DNA from: Vigna angularis
Lineage: Eukaryota; Streptophyta; Magnoliopsida; Fabales; Fabaceae
DNA length: 64,000 bases
Direction of reading: 5' to 3'
Assembly (NCBI RefSeq): GCF_016808095.1
Contig: NC_068975.1
Span: 22,513,501-22,577,500 of the forward strand
A model generated the notes under the pieces. It had not been told where the DNA came from and did no database searches. It saw nothing but the letters and a program-made list of their open reading frames with translations. Below, one piece after another: positions 37,070-48,574 of the stretch (position 1 is the stretch's first letter; each line of letters begins with the position of its first letter). A program made the translations under genes and the position numbers.

Positions 37070-38805
37070 CTATTTACAGTAAAGTTATAAAAAAATTATA
37101 TTTAATATTATAATTATAACAATATATAATAATTTTATTACTTTTTATTATCATAAAAAGAAAGAGAATATTTTTACTAATTTTCTCTAATATATTTTTA
37201 AAAATATATAATTTATTAAAAGAGCGAATGAGATTATATATAATCTAGCTAATCAGATTATATATAATCTTTTTTCAATAGAAATCAAAACTTTTTCTGC
37301 TGATTGTTTAATATGGTAAAATTTGATAAATGAACTTCATTTGAAAAGGAAAAGGACAAAATAAAACTGTTGCCAAAAGAATTGAAAACCTATTTCCTCA
37401 ACAGTTTAAAACTGTTTTACTTATTTCTGTCCTTCTTATTTTTTCCCTTTTACTTGGTTTATCAGTTTTCTAATACGTTGAATGAAAAATATTGTTTTAA
37501 TCAAAATTTAGATATACTAAACATTAAATCCATTAATCTTATTTAGTATTTTATTACTTGTGCTAAACCAAACATTTGTTACCAAATTAGGGATAACTCT
37601 AGTTTTTTATTCTTTTTTTATTTATAATTTTACACTCATTCAATTTAAAAATATTATTTCATAATTTTCTAACAGTATATATACACTCTATTAACTTTTA
37701 AAACACTACACTTACACCTGTAATAAATAAATGTAAATATCATTTAAGGAAATATCAATTAAGGAAATATCAATTAAGAAAATATCAATTTAATTTACCC
37801 TAAAAAATTACTATAATTGTGTGCTATTGTAATACAAAATAGAATAATATAATTTTTTTTACCAATAGTATAAAAGTTATCAAACAGTAACAAAAACTAA
37901 TATTTAGTGATATTGAATTGAGTCAGTCCTCTATCGTAAATATTACAATTAACCGTACCAAATTAGTTAACCGTACGATTATTATGATTGTAAATTATTA
38001 ATATAATATTAATTAGATGACAAAAATAACGTCTTTGTCGACATCTAGCATTTAGACAGGTAATAGGTGGATTTTAATATTCACTTATATTGATGTTAAT
38101 ATCATCATATTTATCTATATATATATATATATATTTATCATGTTAAAAAATTAAAATTAAAATTTAATTTATATTTTATTAAATTAAATTAATTTTATTT
38201 TTTATTTTATATATTTTTTCAAAATTATTTAAAAAATTTATAAAATATATTTTTTAAATATTTATGGATATCTATAATATTCACAATTTTAAACTATCCA
38301 TGTTATAATTTATATTATCATAAAAAAAATAACCAAGTCATATATCAATCGGGTGAGAATATTCTACCTGTATAAACTGCCGATTCTTATCAAAATCATA
38401 TCATTAAGAAGAAAAAGATTGTTATCAAATAAAAAATGACATTGATTTGACTGATGTTGTTAAAAACTTTACACAATTTGACCTAAAAGAAGGAAACTAA
38501 ACCCATTCTATCTTTTATTTATCTGCAGTAGAAAGAAAATTAATTTATATCTTATCATCCATTTAATAATATGTAAATAGTATTACTTATTATTTTTCTT
38601 GCCATAAAAAGAATATTGTTTTTCTCATGCTATTGGTTTTCTTCCCAAACTGTGAGATTTTGCCATGCCGTTCCGCCTTCTACACCCATCAACCATTCCC
38701 TCTTCAAAATCTCTCTTTTCACCCTCCCAAGCAATCTTCGACCCCGTTTTCGTCTGAAATTCCGTTTCTTCGTTAGGACCTAGATCCGTTTCTACCTGTT
38801 CGGAT
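36907..38805. other. AT-rich intergenic DNA upstream of the Smr gene
   Basis: It contains a long (AT)n microsatellite (36990-37065), a short tandem array of a 15-bp GGAAATATCAATTAA-like unit (about 37737-37790), and otherwise unstructured AT-rich sequence. The Smr 5' UTR and promoter occupy the last few hundred bases. Confidence 0.55.
36990..37065. repeat. (AT)n microsatellite
   Basis: About 75 bp of almost pure AT dinucleotide repeat, interrupted by ACATAT near the left end. Confidence 0.95.
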
Positions 38806-41800
38806 ATGAAGAGCCCAAGGAAGAAGAAGAGACCGAAGCCCCCGAAGAAGGCTGAAGAGAAAAAAGGAGCAGAAGGGGTTGTGGAGGGAGAAGAAGAGGA
38901 GAGAAAGAAAAGGGTTTTGGAGGCATTGGTGGACGCTTTCTCGTTGTCTTCAATAAGGGAAGCTTCCATAGCGTATGACATTGCAGGGTCTGATCTCCAC
39001 AGGGCTTCAGAGATCCTGAGGAAGGGGTTGTCGGAGGATTCGTTTTCATGTTGCTCTTCTTCATGCAGTGGTGGAAGCAGTGGCGGTGGAACTTCTTCTT
39101 CTTCGGGGATGGAATTGGGGTCGAAGGAGGAGGCGGAACAGAATTGTGGGGAGGGGTTTGTTGTGGGCGGTTTCAAAGGGGGGAAGCAGAAGAAAAAGGT
39201 GGTTGCTTCAACTGGAACTGTTTCAACGGTTTTGGGGAAGGAATATGTGAGGAGGAACAAGGGAAGTAACAAAGGGTTTAGTGCTAATGATGAAGCTTTT
39301 GACATGGAGAAAGCAGAGCAGTTCCTCTGCTCTATGCTTGGGGAGGATTGTGATCTTAACTTGGCTGTTGTTAGAGACGTTCTTTGTAAGTAAATTGCCC
39401 TTTTTGATGTTTTTTGCTTTTCAATTTTAGATTTTGTATATTGAAACTTGATGAGGAATTCAGCATGGATGCGGGATTTGTTGGCTGTGAAAATAAATGA
39501 CTAAATGTCACTTTTTTTTTTTTGAAGTTTTGGTTTCAATTCTGTAATAGATCTAAGTGTCTATACCTGCATACATTATTTAGTATATAAGTGCTAAAGC
39601 TAGTTTAGAAAAGTATGCATAGCAATTAAAGTAAATAATTTATTGTGTAGAGACTAAATAAAAAGTAAAGATTGTATTAAACCTAAATCTTATTAAAGAT
39701 TCAACCATTTGATGTGATTCTAAAAGGAAGCTTAGATGTTCTTCTGAGTTTAAATAGAAGTAAATTATTCCTCTTCCATAAAGTGATTTGATGTTGCTTT
39801 TAGACTTTTTGTCTTTTCTTGTGCGCTATAGCAAGCAAGAATTTGTCTTTGCATAGTTATTTAAAGTTAGCAAGCAATCTTATTGAAGACATTGTATACT
39901 TGTTTCTATGAGGCGGTTTTGATATTTTGTTTAGTAGACTAGTTTCTTATTTATGGCCTGACTTTGGAATTTGTGTTTGCAGGTCAGTGCGGATATGATA
40001 TTGAAAGGGTATGATTGCATTTTGAGATTGTAAAATTTTGTCCTTAGCACTTGATGCTCTATTTTTATTTTTATTTTCAATATGGCACTTATTACTTTTA
40101 GTCAGTTAATGGTTGTATCTGTACTAAAAAAAGTTGTTTTTTGTTTGTTTATTCTCTTTTTGTTGGTTTTGTGGTGGATATATTTAAAGCAGATGGTGAT
40201 ATCCTCAGACTCAGCTAGTCAGCTGTGTTTCTGGGGATCTCTTATGGGTGCAGGTTGATTGGAAAGTTTTTTTTGTCTTAAGTCTTTTCGCTTTTGAGTT
40301 TACTTGATACATACATATCTGAACTGAACCAAATTTGGGAAATAGGAAACAGAGTAAAAACAAAGTTACATTTTTGTAGACATAATCTGTTGTTTTTGTT
40401 GTTTGGTATAAGTACACACTTTCAAAATGCTAGCAATGGCGTGTCATAACTGTGGTGTATGTATCCATGTTGGACATTGCATCATAGATATTTTAAATAC
40501 TTTTAGTTGCACCTTTATAATTTTTTTACTTTTATTTTTTAAATTTTATTCCAATACACGTTAATACCAAAATAATCAGATAGATTTTAGCAATTCAATT
40601 ATGTATATATAAAGACTTATGCTTTCTCTTGTGGTTTAATTTTTTAATATCAATTTTATGTGTTATCATAGCAGTATTAATTTATGATTTTTATACTGAG
40701 GTACTCCCATGCCTTATTGTGTTATGTGTGCATACAATGTTGTATCCATGTCTCTTTGGTTTATTTGGCACCATTTTTTTGTTTTCGAGTTTGTTGGCCA
40801 CTATATGGGGCTATTATAGTTGTATTTCCTTTTAATTCTGTGGACATTTTTGTGTGAATGGATAGTATTGGTGTTGCAGTATCTACTTTCATATCTCTAC
40901 AAGAGTTTTAGGGAGCCACACAGATCAAATAAAGTTATGCTAGTTATATGATATGATTAGCTTTGAATGATTTTCCAGGCCTCAAATGTATTGCTTGATT
41001 TAGCTGGATCTACAGTTGAGAAATCCAGTACTGGTAGACACCCTAACTACAGAGTAGACAACGTAGATGATGGGAGAGTCTTTGTTGACCCCAATGACAG
41101 TGTAAGTGGTAGAATTGGATTGTGTTTTATACTGATTCAAATTTGCGCTTGTTTTATTTTTGAATTGGTTTGTGTTCTCAAAAACTCAGTAATGTGCCTA
41201 TTTCTTAAGCTATTGCAATTGCACTACGTGATATAGTTTTTATATTATTTGTCTATTCAACTCTACAGAGTTGTAAGACTAAAGACTGTTGATTTTGGAA
41301 GTATTTTTAACTTCAGTATCCGCACCCTTGTACATGTATGATGCATGTATAAGATACGTGTATTAGATACGACACATATCTAATATACCAATACGTTTAT
41401 TTTGAAAATGATAGGATACAATATATTATATATGTATATTGAAAAATTTTCAAAAATTCTTGAAAACAGGATAATATATGGTTGCTATTATGTGAATCAA
41501 AATGAAAAGAAAATGTATTAAACGATGTCAAAATAAAAAGTTGTAAATTGTTGTCAAAATAAAAAATTGTAAATTATTGTCATCATAAAAAATATTACTG
41601 CTTTATAGATTAGATACTTCATTGATAAGTATCAATAAAGTATCAGATACGGATAAGTAACACAAATTGAAGTATGGTATCATAGCTGTACATAGTATTA
41701 ATTTGTAGTTTTCTGTAACAGTTGATAGATAGTTGTACATAGTGTTAATTGCAGTTTTTTGTAACAGTTGATAGAGAGGAGATCAGAGTCCACATCTATT

Positions 41801-44800
41801 TCTTCAGATGGTGATATGTCAGATAATATATGGTCTATTGGATCCTTTGGAAGGTAAATTATATCAATGTATTATGCTGCTACTTCATGGTATAGACTCA
41901 ATAAATTATAGCTTTCTCTTTCTGTTTCTATCCCATGATGCCCCTCCTTCCAAAAAACAAATGAAACTCAAGAAACATCTTTTTACCTGTTTCATCAAAT
42001 CATTATATTTAGCTATAGAAGTAATCTGGTAAGTAAAATCATTGTCGGTAGTTGGCAATTGAATTTCCGATAGATATCTCTTGATGCATAGTATTGCAAT
42101 TGTATCTTTACATATACATTTTTGCTCTTTTAAGTATTGAAGTTTATAGAATTACTCAAGGTACATTCATTTTGATGAAATTCTGCTACATCCACTAGGA
42201 TTGTAATTATGCTAAGCAGGCCAAATATTATCATTCTCAACTCATTGCATTAAACTGAAGTAAATTCAATCTTGAATCTGAGCTATAATGTTGGCTGAAT
42301 TCCTCAGAGTCAGGCATTTAGATAAAAATATACATTTACACGTGCCACTTTTGTACTGATTGAATTAGTGATATAATATTGGGCTGGAGAAGAAGACAGC
42401 TGCTGTAGTTTGCATGTAGTCACAGGTTCAACACTCTCAAGACAAGTATAGTACCAAATTACATAAGAACGCTGTGGAACTTATTATTTTTAATTTTGAT
42501 TTGCCTGTTACTTTAATCTCGTATTCTAGCATTTATGATTAGCCCTTGCACCTTCTTGCATTCAAATCTCAACATCCTCTTAAACAAGGATCTTGGTATT
42601 CGGAACCTACCTAACTCCACTAGCTTAGTTTTTTCTTCGTTTTAGGAAATATGCGGAGGTCCTCTCTAATTCTATGGTTGATTCTGGTATTAGCTCAGAA
42701 TGTACGAAGTCTGACATTCCTCAGAAAGTGTTGGAATCTTTGTTTAACTTTCCTAAAAGCGCTGAACATGACAAAGATAGCATGAATTGGAGAAATGTAG
42801 TAAAGAAAATTCAGTCTTTGGGACCTGGGTTCAATGTTTCCCCACTTGTTGCAGAATCTCAGCAACGTACATATGGTACATAATGCCAATTTTGAAATAC
42901 TTGCAACTGCTGGCTTATCTTGAACAGTATTTGTCGATTACTGCTTTTGTGGTTCCATTTTACTATTCTAAAGTAGTTGGCTGATCTTCAGTAATTGCAA
43001 ATACTTTTATGATCTGTTGCCTGCTCATTTCTCCTTGTCTTTTACTTTTTATTATGATTTTTTAAATGGGTCTTTGTTGGTTGTTTTATTGAGTATGTTG
43101 GATTGAAATTCACTCATTTCAAGGATTAATGAAATTAATATGGTTGAGTTACCTATCTCTATGTGGTGTGGCCAGGTGGCTTGGGTGCCTGCCATCCTAG
43201 GCAACCTGAGTCAGAGCAAGGAGGATACATCATGCATTTTTGGCAAGATTACCTCTGCTACATTGGTACAATTTGTTAGAAAAGGTTGGATCTTGTTGAA
43301 TATTGTCAGAAAATGTGAATTGGGGTTCTTCTCAAACACATTCCTTGGTGTTGATCTCGTTCAATTGGTAGAAGCAGCACAAGCATTCAAGCAATGCTTG
43401 TGGTATGTTGTCTTCAATGATTTTCTTCAGAAAAAATTAGGAATTAATATAGGGTAAAACAGAAAATAAATTTATTCTTAAAAGATATAAAATGTTAAAA
43501 GAATTGGAGGAAAGTTGGGTGATATATTATTGGTAAATGGAAATGAAATCACAATGATAAATTAGGAAACAAATATAGTTAGGCTTGCACTTTTGGTTTC
43601 TTAGGTTTTATAATTATACAATTTTGTCCACCTTTAGTTTTAATTGTGCAAATTGAGTCCTACGGACAAGTATCTCAATTGTGCGATTTTGGTCCCTCAA
43701 TTGACACTGTTAAGTATTTAGCTTTGTTGATGTGTCACTGGATGATGGCATGGCAACTGATGTGTTGCCTGACATATACGCTGACATGACATATATTTAA
43801 CCAAAGGTGTAATCTAGCCATGATAACATATGTATGAGGCAACATGTTAGCTGTCACCTTATAGTCCAATGTCACATAAACAAAATTTGTTAAATATTTA
43901 ACTGAAGACTCACAGGGGACCAAAGTTGCGCAATTGTAATACATACCAAAAGGACCTAATCATGCCATTGGAATCTGATATACCAAAATCACACAATTGC
44001 CATCTAAGGAACAAAATGTGCAATTAAACCAAATAGTCATATATAAGAAAGTAATATATGTTTTGTTAAAATTAATAAACCGAATAATTTTTAAAATTGT
44101 TCTAACAATCTCTACTTGTCTAAAATGCCAGCCTTTGGTAGCCTATCCAATAAGAACACTTTCTTATTGTAAAAATAAAAGGAGGAAAAGAGAACTGAAA
44201 AGCTATCCAACTATAAAAGTTCAAAATCTTATTGTGTATTTAGTCATTTTGATTGTCTTAATTTTGTATGCTTCACTTTGATGGTTTCCTTGATGGTGTT
44301 GAATTTGAAACATGGTAGTTCATTTGATTCTTTTGCTTTTGTCATTTGTAGCTAAGGGAGATGAATATCATGTGTTTAGGGAAGATTCAAACCAGCAGTG
44401 GGATTCAGTGAAATCTTATTATAAGAAAGTAGGGATTATTTCATCGTGATCTTTAAGCCAGTTTGCTATTGAGCTCAAATGTCAGTTGGTAACATACAAG
44501 GGTGATATTATTTTGCAGGCTGCAACAGCGTACAGCAAAGGGGATCGAGCTTATGCTGCATATCTTTCTGATCAGGTCTATTCTTCTTTGAAAAGAACAG
44601 CAGAATTTGTGTGGAAAACATATGACTCTTATCTTTCTTCGAGACGTATATTTATAATAATCTGTGATATTTTATCTTTGCACCATTTGAATCTCAATTC
44701 ATTAACCTTTACATTAACTGTATTTTGTCCGAACCTTTCCTTTACTATGGGTTGCTTTGTTATATGATGTTTAACTATTTCTGTGTCTGGCTAGGGTAAA

Positions 44801-45585
44801 GAACAAAGTAAACTAGCTCAGAAAGCAGACACTAGGGCCAGCCATGACATATTTATAGCTAGGTTCGTGGATTTCTTTAAAATATAAAGCCAGAGAACTT
44901 CCTTTTCAACAATCGCCTCATGTACTTACTATTGCTACTATTAAGCTACTGTTTGTGACATATGCAGAAACAAGGGAATAGAAAACGTGATAACTATTGA
45001 TTTACATGGGCAACACGTGAAACAAGCAATGAAAATGCTGAAACTCCACCTTCTGTTTGGATCATATGTTCCCTGTAAGCATTTCTGAGGACCTAGGTTC
45101 TCACATGTTCTCAAGACTTTTTGACTAAACCAACATTGCGTTATTGAATTGCATTTGTATTTACATCTGTCTATTTATCTGATTGCCTTTATTTCATATC
45201 TCTGCTTCAGCTGTGCAGAGACTAAGGGTTATCACAGGATGTGGATCACATGGTTTTGGAAAGTCTAAGCTGAAACAATCAGTATGGTCTAATTCACCCT
45301 CTTCCATCCTATCTTATGTCCTCTTACATCTACTGTGAAACAGTTTTCAATGTATTTACATGTTGGTCAACATTTTGGAACTTGGTTATTAAAAGGGTAA
45401 TTGAATTGTTTGTAAATGGTGGTTTATTTTTCTTGTGATTTTTGTCATCACAGGTGATAGACCTTTTGGAGAGAGAAGCAATTGAATGGAGGGAAGAGAA
45501 CCAAGGAACTGTGTTGATTAAGCTCAGCGGATGGAGAGAGTATAGCTTTCTGGACACCAACAGTGACAGTGATAACACTGATTGA
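38806..45585 (+). CDS. DUF1771-Smr domain protein
   Basis: Smr (small MutS-related) domains bind or nick nucleic acid; the plant family is poorly characterised. Exons: 38806-39385, 39983-40008, 40979-41101, 41768-41853, 42646-42875, 44352-44428, 44519-44575, 44795-44862, 44968-45074, 45211-45281, 45454-45585. Phases agree and give 518 aa. The N-terminus is very basic (KSPRKKKRPKPPKK), suggesting nuclear targeting. A CUE/UBA-like helical segment follows (VLEALVDAF..ASEILRKG), then a Ser/Gly-rich linker and a second helical unit (residues about 160-215). DUF1771 spans about 371-416 (YYKKAATAYSKGDRAYAAYLS). The Smr domain runs from about 420: IDLHGQHV (426-433) and TGCGSHGFGKSKLK (460-473) hold the conserved DxHG and glycine-rich motifs. 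Intron 5 contains a foldback element; intron 3 ends in a duplicated acceptor. Probable orthologue of At5g58720 (remembered). Confidence 0.92.
41687..41778 (+). repeat. Tandem duplication of a splice acceptor region
   Basis: Two adjacent ~45-bp copies share TGTACATAGT(A/G)TTAATT.., TTGTAG/TTGCAG, TTTTCTGTAACAG/TTTTTTGTAACAG and TTGATAGA. The second copy ends in the acceptor that starts exon 4 at 41768. The first offers an equivalent acceptor, but joining there reads into TAG after a few codons, so its use would truncate the Smr protein. Confidence 0.75.
43585..44035. mobile_element. Foldback (long inverted repeat) element in Smr intron 5
   Basis: The left arm carries phrases such as TTAATTGTGCAAATTGAGTCC and CAATTGTGCGATTTTGGTCC, and the right arm carries their reverse complements (GGTTTAATTGCACATTTTG, ACAATTGCGCAACTTTGGTCC as read on the minus strand). 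The arms include sub-repeats and enclose about 150 bp. The structure resembles non-autonomous Mutator-like elements; exact ends and target duplication were not resolved. Coordinates are approximate. Confidence 0.55.
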
Positions 45586-46474
45586 TTAAACATGATGTAT
45601 AAGTTATGTGCATCAGATTGTTGTACCATATTAGATCATTATCCTGGCCAAAATAAATAAATTAGTGATGTTACATTCACATGTACATTATATGTTAGCC
45701 AAGCTAGATCTTGGGACGTTTTGGTGTATCATTGTATGAGTCAGAATTGCATTTCCAGAGTAGGCTAATTATTCAGCGGTGTGAATATGTAATCATATTT
45801 AATTTAATTTTCAGGGATTTTAGATTCAACTTTGCCCTTTTGAGCTGTTAAACTCAAGAGTTAACAATTCCAAGTGTATAAGCTCAATTGCAATTTGTGC
45901 TGAATGACATCGTTTTTTGGTGAAGTCTGGTAAATTTGAGTGGTAGTGCTCAAAATAGTGAGTTTATAATCGAATTGGTAAGTCAACTTTAACATCCAAT
46001 GTAGAACTAAATGACATTGATTTGTGTCGGTCTCTTGCAAGAAATCATAATAGCAAATCTAGTGTTTTGTTGAGATATCATAATAAATCATATACAAAAC
46101 TGGATAATAACTTTTTATCTGTTTTTTGTAATTAAATTAAATTGGTCTAAAATTTAAATTTTGAGATTGTATCAAATCCTGTCATAGAGGTTGTTAGACT
46201 TGTTGAATTTAATGCATTATGGACCGAAAATTTAGAAATGTTCAAAATTTTAGATTAACTAGTAATATGATGAAAAAGATGTATATAAGGGAATAATGTG
46301 GAGGTTGGACTAAATTGAATCTAAATCCATATTTTTAAGAAGTTTTTGCATGTTTCCTAAAGTAATAGTGCTATTTTTATATGTTTATATAATCATTATA
46401 TTAAGTATCTATAAGATGTCATTCCTTCGAAGATCGTAATGTCTTAAAGTGACTCAATGTACAACTACTCGTTA

Positions 46475-46517
<43 letters not shown>

Positions 46518-48574
46518 GAAAACACATACACACATATGTTTACTTTTTTTATAAGAAAAAAATAATGAAATTATAATTTAAAAATAAAAATAAATAATTT
46601 TTATAATTTAGTTATAGATAATTTTATTTATTTTGTAAATGATTTTTTTAATTTAGTAGATAATTTTTATTTATTTAATTTTTAAAAATAGTTAAAATTT
46701 AAAAATTAATTAAACTTAAAAAATCAGTTAAATTTAAATAAAACGATAATTTAAAAGATAAAAGTAAAAAATAAAGTGAACACCAAAAAGAGAAATCTCT
46801 TTATATATAAATATAAATTATAGTAATTTTCTGTATGTAATAATGTTAAATTATAGTTTTATTGAGAGTATTGTGTCTATAGGTGTTCTAGTATATTTTT
46901 GTGTATTAATAAAATTTACTAATTATGAGTTGAGTTTATAAAAACTGTTTGCATAGACATTTTAGTTGAATAAATGGCCATTTAAGAAGTTCTTTAACCA
47001 CAATTGCAGTTGTTGACACTAATTCTTTAAGGTAGGTAATTTGAAAATAACATTGGAGCTAACAAGATCTAAACATTTTTTATAAACTTCTTGTAGAAAT
47101 TTATTACAAAAGCTACACAACCAACATATTTTTACCATTAAAAATATTATTTTCCAAACCAAAATAGAGTTTTTGTGAGTAAAAAGAGTGATCCTTTAAG
47201 CTAAAACTTTTGTCTCTTATCATCAGAGTGAAAATTAGTAATTGTTTCATATTGTAACAAGGACCTCCAGAATTGATTACAACAATATGTGGTGGATAAA
47301 TATCTTTTTATGTGAATTGATATTAATAATCAAGTAATGATTTTAACAATTATTCATATATACATTTATATACTTTTATGGTACCCTTGTATTGATTCTT
47401 ATTTCACATCAGGAATGGTATATATACTATTTGCTGGCTTACAGAGAAATCATGTTTACTGAAAGTCTTGTGATAATGAACAATGAGTCTTGAGGACATT
47501 GATATTCATAAACTTATAAAAAAGAAGATTTAGAAGAAGATAATCTGTTCCTTTAATGGTTTTGGTAAGAAACAAGAGTGGTTGATTGAGATTTTACATG
47601 AACGATAATTTAGAAAAAATATAACATGCATTTCAATTAAAACAATTTCACAAATATACTTTAACCATGTTTAGTTTTCAAAAGAAGTTAAAACTTTGCC
47701 TTGAGTAGAAAATTAGGACCAATTAAAAAAAGGAAACTACTTTTCTCACCAAATACAGAACAAGCTCTGGCTCCACCAATTTTTAGGATCAAAACAACTT
47801 ACTAGCACTCCATCTCATTTGTAATAAAACAATCTTAATCACACAGTTATACTTATTCAATTTTTTTTCTTAACTCCAAATTTATCTGTCTACCATAATT
47901 GTATATTTAAAATTAAATATTAAATTTTTTTTAGTAAATTTAAATATAAACAAACTTCAAATCTAATGCTCATATTTTAAAAGTTAATCTTATACATCTC
48001 CACTAAATATGATTGAAGATAATTTAAAACTTTTACTTTATTTCAAGAACATTAAACGAATTTAACGGTGTAAAATTAAGTATTTATAAACAAAACTACC
48101 TAATTTACATTCATTAAATATATTAGTTCGATTCATTTAATATTTCTGAGTTCATACGATCGATTTCATCCCATGTAGAGATATGTTTTAAATTATGGAG
48201 TACCCTTAATTATATTTATCGAAGATGATGTTTATGTTTAAACATAATTTTTAAATAATAACATTGATTAGGATTGAGTTAGATGGAATGAATTGTTAAT
48301 GACCAGATCAAGAGTAGGAAAATTAAGATTCTCCGAATTATGAAATGCTATTTATCTTGGACAGTCATGTTCACATACTTTTCTCCATAAATTTCACTTC
48401 AAAAATGCTATTTCCCGTTTTATAGTTTAGGAGAAAACTTCATGTACTAAGTTCCACACAGAAATAACCATAAACCTATTAGCAGATGCTTATGAAAAGT
48501 CAAGTGGTCCGTACAGAGAATAAAAAACTGGAAACAGCTTCAACAAGTCCTGGTTGAGAATTGACGTGTACATT
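45586..48574. other. Convergent intergenic region between Smr and cyclophilin genes
   Basis: It starts with the Smr 3' flank (AATAAATAAATTAG near 45651-45664). It holds an (ATT)14 microsatellite at 46476-46517. The rest is AT-rich with no gene or bounded element seen, and the cyclophilin 3' UTR is at the right edge. Confidence 0.55.
46476..46517. repeat. (ATT)14 microsatellite
   Basis: An uninterrupted ATT trinucleotide tract in intergenic DNA. Confidence 0.95.

Noticed and set aside
38625..39305. 226-codon open frame on the minus strand
   Set aside because: It lies opposite exon 1 of the Smr gene; the low-stop antisense frame comes from Glu/Lys-rich codons on the real strand and has no recognisable domain.
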